Assembly (NCBI RefSeq): GCF_000255455.1
Contig: NZ_JH621248.1
Span: 5,055-69,054, forward strand
Direction of reading: 5' to 3'
DNA length: 64,000 bases
DNA from: Aquimarina agarilytica ZC1
GTDB lineage: Bacteria; Bacteroidota; Bacteroidia; Flavobacteriales; Flavobacteriaceae
Positions 18,401 through 27,159 of the stretch are shown one piece after another (within the stretch, counting starts at the first letter, position 1; every line of letters starts with the position of its first letter). Both the position numbers and the translations under genes were made by a program. The notes beneath the pieces are model-generated. The model saw only the letters and a program-made list of their open reading frames with translations. It was not told the DNA's origin and ran no database searches.

Positions 18401-19195
18401 CATACCATACGTTTACTTGGAGCCGGAACCAATGGATGGGAATGGAATCTGAACTACTTCCAACTTTCGAAAGTTGAAGAAGAGCAAGAAGACGAAGATG
18501 ATACTATTGAGGAAACTACTCCACAAGAGCTTGTCATTGAAGCAGAATTATTTAATTCCACTGGAGGTACTATTGATGACGCTGCTTTTGGAGGATCTGG
18601 TCTAGGTGTTACTGCATCGGGTTCAAACATCAATTATGTAAATTCTGGTGACTGGGCAGCCTATGAAATTAATATACCTGTTGCTGGAGATTATGCTATT
18701 GAATATTTAATATCAACCCCATCGGATAATGCTCAAATCCAACTAATGGTTGATGGTACTTTAGTTGCTACTGATAATGTTCCTAATAACGGACAATGGG
18801 ATAGCTACGAAGTACTTAATGCTGCAAATAGTGTAACTCTTACAGCTGGAAGTCATACCATTAGAGTAAATGCTTCGGGTAGTAATATTTGGCAATGGAA
18901 TTTAGATAAAATCACATTGAAAACTGGCAATACTACGGGTGCTAAATCACTTGAAAATTCTTTTGCTGCTACAGTTGTAATAACTCCAAATCCTGCTGAT
19001 CAATTTATTACTATTAATGGCTTAAACCAAGCTGCAAACTATGTAGTTTATGACTTTATAGGTGCTGTTGTTCTTGAAGGAACGATTACCAATGGAGAAA
19101 ACATAAATGTATCTGGTATCGCTTCTGGAATGTATTTTATTCAATTTAGCGCTAACGGAAGAACTAGTAACGTAACTAAGTTCCTAAAAAAATAA
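15434..19195 (+). CDS. T9SS-secreted GH86-like beta-agarase/porphyranase with Ig-like and CBM6 modules
   Basis: A 1253-residue exported enzyme. Domains in order: signal peptide (1-23); (beta/alpha)8 glycoside-hydrolase domain (about 30-550) resembling family GH86, which cleaves agarose or porphyran; an associated beta domain to about 700; two bacterial Ig-like BIG2 domains (about 707-790, 797-877); CBM6 (about 886-1013); an acidic linker; a second CBM6 (about 1032-1165); and a T9SS type A sorting domain (about 1180-1253, ITPNPADQF). Candidate catalytic acids are E203 (EVINEPDM) and E364 (VISEYGA). The two CBM6 modules share DNVPNNG..WDS and W.WNL motifs, so they are likely duplicates. Expected outcome: release or surface attachment for red-algal galactan degradation. 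The GH86 assignment is by pattern only. Confidence 0.8.
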   Translation: MKTKLTLVLSLASLLGGINTVSAQSVPVDINLDIKHSVGGVSDFGRERHITVHANLSEPDWVGEEEKVDYLFNKLDAYLGRDNGRATFLFEDTPVDPRIANYPHIDSMAIKAAFWNGEYEKLEPFRLQYEARSSEMIMGTNPHPTYPTLSWFDNGLTKTDPAWQPKDVTTTADWVVEYLDKYFAKNDTEDGPQLPKYWEVINEPDMLMMTGQFMVTSQEKLWEYHNLVAKGVKERLGSQAPLIGGMTWGQHDFHLPDGLGRFDVGHYDKYLTPEQIPVFFEMSKTDLTATRNNEWYQWDVMWKGFMDTAGENMDFYSVHVYDWPIWNGNAPNIRSGGHTEAMLDMMEWYDVHKFGKRKDVVISEYGAVTNYIDQPGLDPARRDWENLKPFSQMMMQFLERPDYIIKTMPFTPLKAEWGDYRNANGEVTSRYPYTMMDQDANGDWQWSEFIKWYELWSDVKGTRIDTKAGDLDIQVDAYVDGNTAYLILNNLERTDKTLDLNFFGENGNTIDNVTIKHLYLNGNQPTLTDNTVNSAPKSVTLGAEATMILAYNFSSDIAINHTSKEKKYYGESLSGSNGATPHRVKVENGTMTAQVNGVAVPSKGEAMLRLCGAYFWEHVTRQDDRNVISVNGFPLEFNSDWRGEDPQKNVFFGVLEIPIPLEYLKTNNVIKSTLQNSNTYTNVSIQVWDMSKNPGRTDGGDVKDTIDVTGISLTAQNTAVDMGQTVALNATIAPTDATNQLITWSSSEPSIATVNGNGVVSGIAAGKTSITATTADGNFTDTIEITVNPAVVTIVDVTAVNVTTTSNSITVGQTTQVTANVVPANATNKAINWSSNNTSVATVDTNGLVLAVAEGSAIITATTDDGGFSDTTTISVNKPVVIIGDSLLIQAEDFSATGGTFGGFETYTIGNITATNFNQTGDWAEYTVTIADGGTYQVDYLIATPLDNTAIEFILDGNSIMTDNVPNNGDWDSFTSLKGSQNVALTSGAHTIRLLGAGTNGWEWNLNYFQLSKVEEEQEDEDDTIEETTPQELVIEAELFNSTGGTIDDAAFGGSGLGVTASGSNINYVNSGDWAAYEINIPVAGDYAIEYLISTPSDNAQIQLMVDGTLVATDNVPNNGQWDSYEVLNAANSVTLTAGSHTIRVNASGSNIWQWNLDKITLKTGNTTGAKSLENSFAATVVITPNPADQFITINGLNQAANYVVYDFIGAVVLEGTITNGENINVSGIASGMYFIQFSANGRTSNVTKFLKK

Positions 19196-19240
19196 TCACA
19201 ACAACAACTAATCTAATTTTTTAACAACTAATTATTAGTA

Positions 19241-19272
19241 AAAGAGGTCATTTTATTATGGCCTCTTTTTTA
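19241..19272 (+). terminator. Terminator of the GH86-like gene
   Basis: AAAGAGGTCAT (19241-19251) pairs with ATGGCCTCTTT (about 19258-19268) with one G-U pair, followed by T's. It lies about 45 bp after the stop codon. Confidence 0.75.
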
Positions 19273-19465
19273 TTGCAAAGGATGTACATCATTTAAAAAC
19301 TATCACACTGCTTGAACCAGCAATATGTATTAGAAAATCTATTCCGTATCAAAATTTCAGTAAAACCAAATGTTTCACTGTACTTTTAACTAGCAATAGC
19401 AGTGCTATACTAAAAATTAAGAAAGCACTTGATTTTATGAAGCGTTCAATACTCCTAACAAAGTT

Positions 19466-21517
19466 CTATTGCATAATCTGGCTTGAAAGTAAAAATCTTT
19501 TAACCGTATTCTTAAAAAAATCAACCTCGATAGGCTTTGAAATTACCTCCTCACAACCTGCATTTAGTGCCGCTTCGATATCTTTGTCTGAAGAATAAGC
19601 TGTATGCGCTAACACGATAAGTTCTGGCCTTAATTTTTTTATGATTTTAGTAGCTTCATAACCATCCATTACAGGCATACGGATATCCATAATAACCAAA
19701 TCGATTTCTTGGTGCTCTTTGACATAATCCACCGCTTCTTTACCATTTTCGGCATGCAAAACGCTAAAATTAAAAGGAGAAAATTTCTTTAATATTGAAT
19801 TCACTAATAAAAAATTAATTTTTACATCCTCGGCAACTAAAACAGTATAATTAAGATTATCATCTTCATACTTAACCGCATCAAAGTTTTTATTTATTTC
19901 TGCTACAGATTTATATGGTAATTTTATAGTAAAAGTTGAACCTTTATTCTCTTTAGACTCAAAAGAAATCGACCCACCCAAAGCTAAGGTGTTTTCCTTT
20001 GCGATAGAAAGCCCTAATCCTAAACCGCTAAATTTTCTTGAAATCTTATTTTCTAATTGTAAAAAGCTATCAAATATTATTTCTTTTTCATCATCTTTTA
20101 TTCCTATACCTGTGTCTACAATTTTAATGTCTAGCACATCTTCTTTCTTGGAATAAGACAATGAAACCGAACCTTCTGATGTAAATTTTATAGCATTATC
20201 TATAAGTTTATTAAGTATCGTAATCAAACGTTGCTTGTCAATTTTCACTACATCTCCTTCAATTAAGGAAGAAGAATCCACACTTAACGCTATTTTCTTT
20301 TCTTCAGCTTTTGGTTTAAAATAATCAATTATATTAGTAAAAACATCAATTAAATCAACTTCGTCATAGTGTACAGTAACCTCTTTTGTTTGCAAATTCG
20401 AGATTTCTAAAATATCATCAACAATATAAATTAACTGCTTCCCACTATGGATTACCTTTTCAATATGGTTTTGCTGATCCGCAGATATATCACCTTCTTT
20501 TTTAATTAATTCAGAAAAACCCAAAATACTATTTAAAGGGGTCCTGATTTCATGTGAAATATTGTGAATAAAACTCGTTTTTAATAAACTACTTTGTTCC
20601 GCTTCTTCTTTAGCCAACAATAACGCATAGGTTCGCTCTTTTATTTTATATTTTAAATACCTATTAAAAAGCACATTAGCAAGTAATAGCGTAAACAAAA
20701 ACAATAAAACTGTAAGCCAGAAGCTAAATTCTAAATAAAAAGGCTTCACTTTTTTTAGCAACCAACGATCAAAAAGTGCATTTTTTTCATTTATACTCAC
20801 ACTTTCTGTTGCTTTTTTAATGATATCGTTTAAAATAACATCATCCTTAAGAACAGCTATTCCAGGCGAATAACTATAGGGTATTTCGGCACTAATTGTT
20901 AAATCTTCAAAATTTTTAGCTTGGATAAAGTAATTTACAACCGCTTTGGCGCCAATGTAAGCATCATATTTTCCGGCACTTAATGCCCGCAAACATTCCA
21001 CTTCATTTTCCTCCATTTCAATTGTTAAATTGGGGTACTGTTCATTTAATAATTCCCAAATGGCATAGCCTTTCGGAATTACTATTTTTTTATTCTCTAA
21101 ATCAGACAAACTGTAAATGTCGGTACCTTTTTTGGCTACAATAACATGTTGTGACTCAAATAACTGAGAATAAAAATTAAGATAGGATTTCCTTTTTTTA
21201 GTTTCTTGAATTTCAAGAATAATATCTACTCTACCTACCTGAGCATCTTCAATAACATTATGCCAATAGGTATATTTTTGTTTTTTAAATTTATAGTTTA
21301 TTTTTCTTTCGAGTAGCTCTAAATAATCAATAAACAAACCTTCAACATCTCCAAAATCATTTGCAAATTGATAAGGTGGATAATAACCAAAAACGGAAAC
21401 ACTTAAATTTGGATGCTCTTTAAGCCAATTCACCTCTTGTTTATTAAGTATCGGTTTTGTTGAGCAAGAACTCAACAAAACAAGAAAAGCAATTAACTTA
21501 AAGAGGGATTTAAACAT
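19466..21517 (-). CDS. BvgS-like hybrid histidine kinase with periplasmic solute-binding domain
   Basis: A 683-residue membrane sensor. Order: lipobox-like N-terminal signal (LLSSC, Cys18); a type 3 periplasmic solute-binding domain (about 30-260, HPNLSVSVFGYYPPYQF to the DRWLLKK end); one transmembrane helix (about 270-290); HisKA with phospho-acceptor H322 (HNISHEIRTP); HATPase_c (N-box DNAIKF, GLGLGLSIAK); and a C-terminal receiver with phospho-Asp D611 (IMDIRMPVMDGYE). There is no output DNA-binding domain, so the phosphate must pass to another protein. It lies between the GH86-like and beta-helix genes, suggesting a sensor for oligosaccharide or amino acid, which is inference. The signal sequence could equally be an uncleaved anchor. 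Confidence 0.92.
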   Translation of the reverse strand: MFKSLFKLIAFLVLLSSCSTKPILNKQEVNWLKEHPNLSVSVFGYYPPYQFANDFGDVEGLFIDYLELLERKINYKFKKQKYTYWHNVIEDAQVGRVDIILEIQETKKRKSYLNFYSQLFESQHVIVAKKGTDIYSLSDLENKKIVIPKGYAIWELLNEQYPNLTIEMEENEVECLRALSAGKYDAYIGAKAVVNYFIQAKNFEDLTISAEIPYSYSPGIAVLKDDVILNDIIKKATESVSINEKNALFDRWLLKKVKPFYLEFSFWLTVLLFLFTLLLANVLFNRYLKYKIKERTYALLLAKEEAEQSSLLKTSFIHNISHEIRTPLNSILGFSELIKKEGDISADQQNHIEKVIHSGKQLIYIVDDILEISNLQTKEVTVHYDEVDLIDVFTNIIDYFKPKAEEKKIALSVDSSSLIEGDVVKIDKQRLITILNKLIDNAIKFTSEGSVSLSYSKKEDVLDIKIVDTGIGIKDDEKEIIFDSFLQLENKISRKFSGLGLGLSIAKENTLALGGSISFESKENKGSTFTIKLPYKSVAEINKNFDAVKYEDDNLNYTVLVAEDVKINFLLVNSILKKFSPFNFSVLHAENGKEAVDYVKEHQEIDLVIMDIRMPVMDGYEATKIIKKLRPELIVLAHTAYSSDKDIEAALNAGCEEVISKPIEVDFFKNTVKRFLLSSQIMQ

Positions 21518-21694
21518 TTAGAAAAATTTATCTTCTAATATAATATAATTTTAACATTATTATACCATTAGCTATTTATAACAATTCTCAAAATTTGTTA
21601 TTTGATTGGTCTAAAAAAATTAAATTCTATTTTTAATCAAACATAAAAATCCTTTTAAGAATCTAAAAAACAGCAATTTATTAACTTCACTAAA

Positions 21695-21732
21695 TCAAAA
21701 AGGCGATATTTAAAAATGATTAAATATCGCCT
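21695..21732 (-). terminator. Terminator of the beta-helix gene
   Basis: AGGCGATATTTAA (21701-21713) and TTAAATATCGCCT (21720-21732) form a 13-bp perfect stem. Read on the minus strand it is followed by a T run, 30 bp past the stop of the upstream gene. Confidence 0.85.
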
Positions 21733-21762
21733 CACACTTATGCATTTTTGTTAAAAAAAAGA

Positions 21763-24324
21763 TTATTCCACAATAATATTCTTAAACACCGATTTATTCC
21801 CTATGGTTATTTTTACAAAATAAGCACCTTGTTCCAAAAAGCTTACATCAATATTAGTTAATTTTGATTCTTTTTTACTGAGTACAAGTCTGCCATTTAA
21901 GTCATAGATAGCTAGCTCATTTACAGCACCATAACCCTTAGAATTCACATACAAATAATCACTAGCAGGATTAGGATAAACACGTATTTGTTCGTTTTGA
22001 TTAAAACTATCAAAATCAACTAGGGATAGTGTGTTTTCAATAATCTCAAAAAAGTGAAGTTTCTTTTCTATATTTTCAGAAAAACTAGCCCCGACTGGAC
22101 GAATACTAAGTACTAATTTATAATTTTTAGCCTCTTGAGGTAAACTAGCCAAATTCAATGTTAAATCAACTGTCCCTTTAGTTGCCGCACTAACCGTTTT
22201 AGTTACCGAAGTTATTTCTTTATCCGCTGGATCTTTTAAAATTAAATTTACATCTCTATCCTCATTTGCGGTATATTCAAACGTAAAATCATATACTAAC
22301 TTTTGTACTATTTGATCTGAAGGTGTTACAAATAAAACAGTTTCTTTTACGGTTGGTTCAGTAGGAGGAGGCACGGTAGCACCATCACATTGTTCACCTG
22401 GCAAATTATAGCATCCATTACCCGAAGCTCCTAAAGTTACATCCCAATCTATTCCTGTTTTAAAAGGAGTAGCTCCAAACTCATAAGCACCAGCGTCTGG
22501 CTTATTTCCAACAAAGCCATCTGTAAAACCGTCAATTAGCCTTCCGAAATTAATGGCTTTTGCTCCTGTTTTTAGTTGATAATTATTATTCTCCCAGTCT
22601 ACAAAAGAAGCCCTATCGACCAAATTATTTTGCTTATCCGATTGTGGTTCCCATGTCCCTTCACTTTCTTGATTTCCTCCTTGATCACTAGAAAACTTAT
22701 CCGTAATGTTATTCCAAACTTTAACATTACTAAACATGGTACCCGCTTTATGCCATGCCCCCATAGTAGCAGAACCTTTGGCAAAGGTGTTATTAAAAAT
22801 ATTCAAATTAATTCCATTCCAATTGATTTGAATATTTGTCCATTTTATATTCCAAACTACATTGTGATGTACATCCCAGTTTTGCGAATCATTATCTAAA
22901 TAAATGCCTGCTCCTTTAAACCTTCCATTTCGCGCTTGCGAATCATGAAACGTATTGTGATGAATAGACGATTTTTGTTTTCTGACATTAGTCGTATACA
23001 AAAGCCCTCCATCATCTGCCACAAAATTATTTAAACTAATATCATTATAAGCAAACTCACCTCCATCAACATAAGCCTGAATAATATCTTTCCCAGCTCT
23101 AGTTAATGTATTATTCCTATACTTCCCGCTTTTGGCTCCACGTGTATTTAATACACAATCATAGTTTCCTAAGTAATTAAAATCGTGTACATATGAATTC
23201 AGTAACTCATTATTCTCTCCTTTATCATACACACCATTTCCACCTCCCCAGGCAATTTCGCACTGTTCAATTTTATTGCGCTTACCGGTCATTAAAACAC
23301 TTTGTCTACCCGAATCAAAACCTCGTATAACCCCTAAAGTGTGATTCCCATAAAAACTTGACACTTTATACAACCTATTATTATTTCCACTAATATCAAT
23401 AGACCCTCCAAATACAGCTAGATTCTCTACATGTATATAATTTTTATTTAGTTTAATGGTTTGTGTTCTTCTTCTAAAACGTACTGTATTTTGTTTAGGC
23501 GCTCCACCTCCTTCGATTTGCACAAACAAGGTTTTATTATTTTTATCATAATACCATTCATTTTTATAATCAAGTGCCTCTTTTATACCTTGAAGAAAAA
23601 ACTCTCCTTTTCTAACTCCATGACCAGTGTAACCCGGATTATGCCTTGACCTAATCCAACCTTGAGCTCGCTCTAATTTAAAATCTATTCTATTTGCTGT
23701 TGATTTAGTAACAAAATCTGTCCAAGCTAAAAAGCCTGCTCCTCCATAAAAATGTAATGAACCTCCATTTTCCCATTTCCCTGCATGTGGAATTGAAGTA
23801 GCATGACCATTAGCCTCTCCTCCATTATAATTCATCCAAGTATTTCCTCCTCCGTCTTTTCCTTTATCACATCCAGGTAAATAATCTCTTTCGAACACAT
23901 TTTGAGGAACATTATTAGGCCACCTTGCTAAATCCATTAACTTGTCATTGTGCAACACCATATTATCTTGTTCTAAGTCCCAATTTACAGAAGACTTATA
24001 GATATTCCCACTGTCAAGTGACCAGTTATTAATAGCCTGCATGGCAGTTATAATCACTTTTTCTCCCGCTTTTCCTCTAAAAACAATCGGATTTCCGGCA
24101 GTTCCCGATCTTGCAGGACTAAGTAATTCCTCATAAGTCCCTCCTGCTATAATAACAACATCCCCTGCAACTGCTTCATTAGCTGCTTTTGTTATCGTTT
24201 TATAAGGCTGTGATTCGGTTCCTGGATTACTATCGTTACCTGATTTTGAAACATAAATATCCGTAGCAAGTAAGCTTTGTAAACTACAGAGTATTCCAAT
24301 CGCTGTTAATGTAATTTTGTGCAT
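21763..24324 (-). CDS. T9SS-secreted right-handed parallel beta-helix protein, putative polysaccharide-active enzyme
   Basis: An 853-residue exported protein. After a signal peptide (to about residue 20) it opens with DIYVSKSGNDSNPGTESQPYKTITKAANEA, the DUF1565-like start of many parallel beta-helix glycosidases and lyases. Residues about 60-620 carry repeating N-rich helix turns (NNRLYKVSSF, NNELLNSYVHDF, HNTFHDS, HHNVVWNI, FNNTFAKG). A beta domain follows (about 650-760), then a T9SS sorting domain (about 775-853, VYPNPASDYLYV). No family-specific active site could be fixed, so lyase, alpha-galactosidase-like or epimerase roles are all open. Association with the GH86-like enzyme suggests an algal polysaccharide. 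Confidence 0.75.
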   Translation of the reverse strand: MHKITLTAIGILCSLQSLLATDIYVSKSGNDSNPGTESQPYKTITKAANEAVAGDVVIIAGGTYEELLSPARSGTAGNPIVFRGKAGEKVIITAMQAINNWSLDSGNIYKSSVNWDLEQDNMVLHNDKLMDLARWPNNVPQNVFERDYLPGCDKGKDGGGNTWMNYNGGEANGHATSIPHAGKWENGGSLHFYGGAGFLAWTDFVTKSTANRIDFKLERAQGWIRSRHNPGYTGHGVRKGEFFLQGIKEALDYKNEWYYDKNNKTLFVQIEGGGAPKQNTVRFRRRTQTIKLNKNYIHVENLAVFGGSIDISGNNNRLYKVSSFYGNHTLGVIRGFDSGRQSVLMTGKRNKIEQCEIAWGGGNGVYDKGENNELLNSYVHDFNYLGNYDCVLNTRGAKSGKYRNNTLTRAGKDIIQAYVDGGEFAYNDISLNNFVADDGGLLYTTNVRKQKSSIHHNTFHDSQARNGRFKGAGIYLDNDSQNWDVHHNVVWNIKWTNIQINWNGINLNIFNNTFAKGSATMGAWHKAGTMFSNVKVWNNITDKFSSDQGGNQESEGTWEPQSDKQNNLVDRASFVDWENNNYQLKTGAKAINFGRLIDGFTDGFVGNKPDAGAYEFGATPFKTGIDWDVTLGASGNGCYNLPGEQCDGATVPPPTEPTVKETVLFVTPSDQIVQKLVYDFTFEYTANEDRDVNLILKDPADKEITSVTKTVSAATKGTVDLTLNLASLPQEAKNYKLVLSIRPVGASFSENIEKKLHFFEIIENTLSLVDFDSFNQNEQIRVYPNPASDYLYVNSKGYGAVNELAIYDLNGRLVLSKKESKLTNIDVSFLEQGAYFVKITIGNKSVFKNIIVE

Positions 24325-24650
24325 CGTAAAAAGTTATAATAGGTTTAGTTTACCATGTTAACTTAACATCATCTAGCCTTATTGTATTTACTAAGTATAC
24401 CAAAGGGATTAACACCTGTTATACCCCCAATATTTACTTACAATACACTCTTAAAAAACAGTTGAAAAAATTAAAAAAACAGATAATAATCGTATTTATT
24501 CTGATATACACAAAGCCCGATTATTATTGTACGAAAATTCTTTTTTAGCACAAAAAAAGCCTCTCCATATCAGGAAAAGCTTCTCGTTGAAAAACCTTAA
24601 AGGTTTCACCTGGCTATATCACCATAATATAGCACAACACAACATTTTAC
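24325..24650. other. Non-coding region between the beta-helix gene and tRNA-Asp
   Basis: About 325 bp without a supported gene. It should contain the minus-strand promoter of the beta-helix gene. An open frame that continues rightward through the tRNA-Asp region is a shadow of the tRNA. I see no other structured element. Confidence 0.4.
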
Positions 24651-24682
24651 AAAAAAAGCTTCAAATTTCTTTGAAGCTTTTT
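24651..24682 (-). terminator. Terminator of tRNA-Asp
   Basis: AAAAAGCTTCAAA and TTTGAAGCTTTTT form a 13-bp stem around a short loop, centred near 24668. On the minus strand it follows the tRNA 3' end by about 10 bp and ends in a T run. Confidence 0.85.
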
Positions 24683-24692
24683 ACAATACTTG

Positions 24693-24766
24693 CGGTCTGG
24701 ACGGGACTCGAACCCGCGACCCCCTGCGTGACAGGCAGGTATTCTAACCAACTGAACTACCAGACC
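24693..24766 (-). tRNA. tRNA-Asp (GTC)
   Basis: A 74-nt cloverleaf on the minus strand: acceptor GGTCTGG pairs with CCAGACC, D-arm with AGTTGGTTAGA, anticodon loop CTGTCAC giving anticodon GTC, T-loop TTCGAGT, discriminator G. CCA is not encoded. A strong terminator follows on the same strand. All stems are intact, so it is a functional tRNA gene. Confidence 0.97.
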
Positions 24767-24934
24767 AGTGCGTTATTGCGTGTGCAAAGATACGTCCTTT
24801 TTTTACTTTACCAAGCTTTTTTTGAAAAAAAATAAAATTAATTTTACCAAGCGGCTTAAAAAAGAACATAATCAACTATAAATCAACACTTAATTTCTTT
24901 AAAAAAAATTAAATTTATTTCAACATAAAAGACT

Positions 24935-25864
24935 TTAAATAAACTTTTGGCGCTGTACTAAAAAGCGGGTAAGTATTGGATGAAATTTTTCCTGAATATC
25001 TACGGGCACATAATGGATACGATATTGAGCACATTGAGTTTTTAATTGATCCGCAAAGGCCTCCATAGCTTCTTTATAAGCCTCTTTTGCATTTTCGGCA
25101 TACAAATCCAAATGCTTTCCCGTTTCAACATCTATAAATCGTTGTGGCTTGGCTTCAAAACTAAAATCAACCTCTGTTTTGTAATCTAGTGTATGAAACA
25201 AAATAACCTCATGCTTGTTATGCTTTAAATGCTGTAGGGCTTCAAATAATTTATCTGATTCCGAGCTTGTCTCAAACATATCAGAAAAGAGCACTACCAT
25301 GGATCGTTTATGCAGTTTTTCTGCAATTTGATGTAAAATAGTATAGGTATCTGTTCCTTTAGTTTCATTGGGTTTATGAATAGCCAAATCCAGTTGATTT
25401 AAAAGCATGGCATGGTGACGCTCACTTCCTTTTTCCGGCGCATAATAATCATAATGATTATTGTACACACTTAAACCAACGGCATCACGTTGTTTTTTTA
25501 ACAAATTCATTAAACTTGCTATAGACAATGCCGAAAAACCAATTTTATTATACAGCTCTAAACTTTGCTTTTTTAACAACGGATAATGCATTGACGAAGA
25601 ATTATCCAAAACAAAATGACAACGTAAATTAGTTTCATCATCATAACGTTTAGTAAATAATTTATCTGTTTTTGCATACAACTTCCAATCAATATGCCGT
25701 GTACTTTCTCCTTGATTATACACTTTATGTTCGGCAAACTCGGCTGAAAAGCCATGAAAAGGACTTTTGTGCATTCCCGAAATAAAGCCCTCCACCACTT
25801 GCTTGGCTAAAAAATCTAGATTCCCAAAACCAACACTTTGCTGTACTGCATCTTTTATATTCAT
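24935..25864 (-). CDS. DUF58 (von Willebrand-like) protein
   Basis: A 309-residue protein of the DUF58 family. The signature YNQGESTRHIDWKLYAKTDKLFTKRY is present, and FVLDNSSSM supplies a DxSxS-like metal site of a vWA fold. Such proteins usually work with a MoxR AAA ATPase, as putative chaperones for envelope or metal-dependent enzymes, but no MoxR gene is nearby. No signal peptide. It is downstream of tag with an 81-bp gap on the same strand. Confidence 0.9.
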   Translation of the reverse strand: MNIKDAVQQSVGFGNLDFLAKQVVEGFISGMHKSPFHGFSAEFAEHKVYNQGESTRHIDWKLYAKTDKLFTKRYDDETNLRCHFVLDNSSSMHYPLLKKQSLELYNKIGFSALSIASLMNLLKKQRDAVGLSVYNNHYDYYAPEKGSERHHAMLLNQLDLAIHKPNETKGTDTYTILHQIAEKLHKRSMVVLFSDMFETSSESDKLFEALQHLKHNKHEVILFHTLDYKTEVDFSFEAKPQRFIDVETGKHLDLYAENAKEAYKEAMEAFADQLKTQCAQYRIHYVPVDIQEKFHPILTRFLVQRQKFI

Positions 25865-25945
25865 TCTTCTAAATTATAAATTATGCATTATGAATTATAC
25901 TTTTAGCGTATTTTTTTATTGATTTTAAGAAATTATCCTCCAGCA

Positions 25946-26506
25946 TTACACCTCATTATACCTAAAACAATCAATGGTATGATCATTCACCATACCTGTT
26001 GCTTGCATGTGTGCATAACAAATAGTTGGTCCTACAAATTTAAAACCACGTTTTTTTAAATCCTTACTCATAGCCTCGGATATAGGTGTAGTTGCTGGTA
26101 TTTCTTCCCAAGTTTGCCATGTATTTACTATTGGCTTGTAATCCACAAATGCCCATATATAATTATCAAACGATCCAAACTCATCCACTACTTTCAAAAA
26201 AGCTTTGGCATTAGTTACTGCAGCTCTCACTTTTAATTTATTTCGGATAATCCCAGGATTTTGAAGTAGCGCTTCAATTTTTTCCTCATTATAATTCGCT
26301 ACAATTCTAGGATCAAAATTATTGAATGCCACTCTATAATTATCACGTTTAGCCAATACAGTAGACCAACTTAGACCTGCCTGAACTCCTTCTAAAATTA
26401 AAAATTCAAAAAGTAATTGATCATCATGTAAGGGCACTCCCCATTCGGTATCATGATAGTGTTCTTCATGTGCCGTTTTACAGGCCCATTGACATCGGGT
26501 CTTCAT
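25946..26506 (-). CDS. tag: DNA-3-methyladenine glycosylase I
   Basis: A 186-residue base-excision repair enzyme that removes 3-methyladenine. It matches the Tag family along its length: RCQWA near the start, HDTEWGVPLHDD, FEFLILEGVQAGLSWSTVL and a C-terminal HTIDCFRY. The N-terminal Cys and His and the C-terminal His and Cys are the zinc ligands of the family. The length equals the E. coli enzyme. It is transcribed in the same direction as trxA but separated from it by a terminator. Confidence 0.95.
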   Translation of the reverse strand: MKTRCQWACKTAHEEHYHDTEWGVPLHDDQLLFEFLILEGVQAGLSWSTVLAKRDNYRVAFNNFDPRIVANYNEEKIEALLQNPGIIRNKLKVRAAVTNAKAFLKVVDEFGSFDNYIWAFVDYKPIVNTWQTWEEIPATTPISEAMSKDLKKRGFKFVGPTICYAHMQATGMVNDHTIDCFRYNEV

Positions 26507-26568
26507 AACATCTTTATTTTTAATGGCAAATGGTATAAATATATCAAGATTATTAACTTATTCAACCA

Positions 26569-26605
26569 AAAAAAGACTCAGCATATAAAATACTGAGTCT
26601 TTTTT
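26569..26605 (-). terminator. Terminator of trxA
   Basis: AAAAAAGACTCAG (26569-26581) pairs with CTGAGTCTTTTTT (26593-26605), an almost perfect 13-bp stem with an 11-nt loop, about 40 bp past the trxA stop on the minus strand. Confidence 0.85.
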
Positions 26606-26646
26606 AAAATCCAAAAAGTGGATTTTATACCTTAAAAAGTTACTGA

Positions 26647-26964
26647 TTACAATAAAGAATCAATAGCATCTGCATATACATTCTTAGGAGAAACTCCTAC
26701 TTGACGTCCAACAACTTCTCCATTTTGGAAAACCAATACTGTAGGAATATTTCGAACACCATATTTAGCAGCAAATTCCTGATTTGCATCAACATCTACC
26801 TTACCAACTACAGCTTTACCTTCATACTCGCTGCTTATCTCTTCAATGATTGGACCAACCATTCTACAAGGACCACACCATGCTGCCCAAAAGTCTACTA
26901 AAACTGGTTTGTCGCTTTTTAAAACTACTTCATCAAAAGTAGCATCTGTGATTTCTAAAGCCAT
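26647..26964 (-). CDS. trxA: Thioredoxin
   Basis: A 105-residue thioredoxin with FWAAWCGPCRMVGP (C30, C33) and cis-Pro in VRNIPTVLVFQNGE, the form closest to the housekeeping TrxA. It provides electrons to ribonucleotide reductase, peroxiredoxins and other disulfide targets. It is a single-gene unit with its own promoter (TAnnTTTG box at 27002-27009) and a strong terminator. Confidence 0.95.
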   Translation of the reverse strand: MALEITDATFDEVVLKSDKPVLVDFWAAWCGPCRMVGPIIEEISSEYEGKAVVGKVDVDANQEFAAKYGVRNIPTVLVFQNGEVVGRQVGVSPKNVYADAIDSLL

Positions 26965-27001
26965 ATATCAATTATTAATGGTTATTTTATGTTTTATTAC
27001 A

Positions 27002-27009
27002 CAAACTTA
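27002..27009 (-). promoter_or_regulatory. Promoter -7 box of trxA
   Basis: On the minus strand the sequence reads TAAGTTTG, matching the Bacteroidota TAnnTTTG element, 38 bp upstream of the trxA start. A TTG lies 23 nt further upstream (27033-27035). Confidence 0.5.
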
Positions 27010-27159
27010 GTCAATTATTGTTCCAATACTTACAAAACACAAATCATATTTATCTATATACCCATTGTTTGGGCTTATTGAATAGAAATACAGCGGTTTG
27101 TGTAAAAAATTACACTGTACATATAATTTCTATAAATTAAAGTAAGTACCTGTTACTCT

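Noticed and set aside
15434-24324. Complete polysaccharide utilisation locus
   Set aside because: No SusC, SusD, sulfatase or HTCS-propeller regulator is present, so the region is described as a partial cluster only.
24527-24835. 102-codon plus-strand ORF containing WTGLEPATPCVTGRYS
   Set aside because: This is the antisense reading of tRNA-Asp and its terminator, a common false gene.
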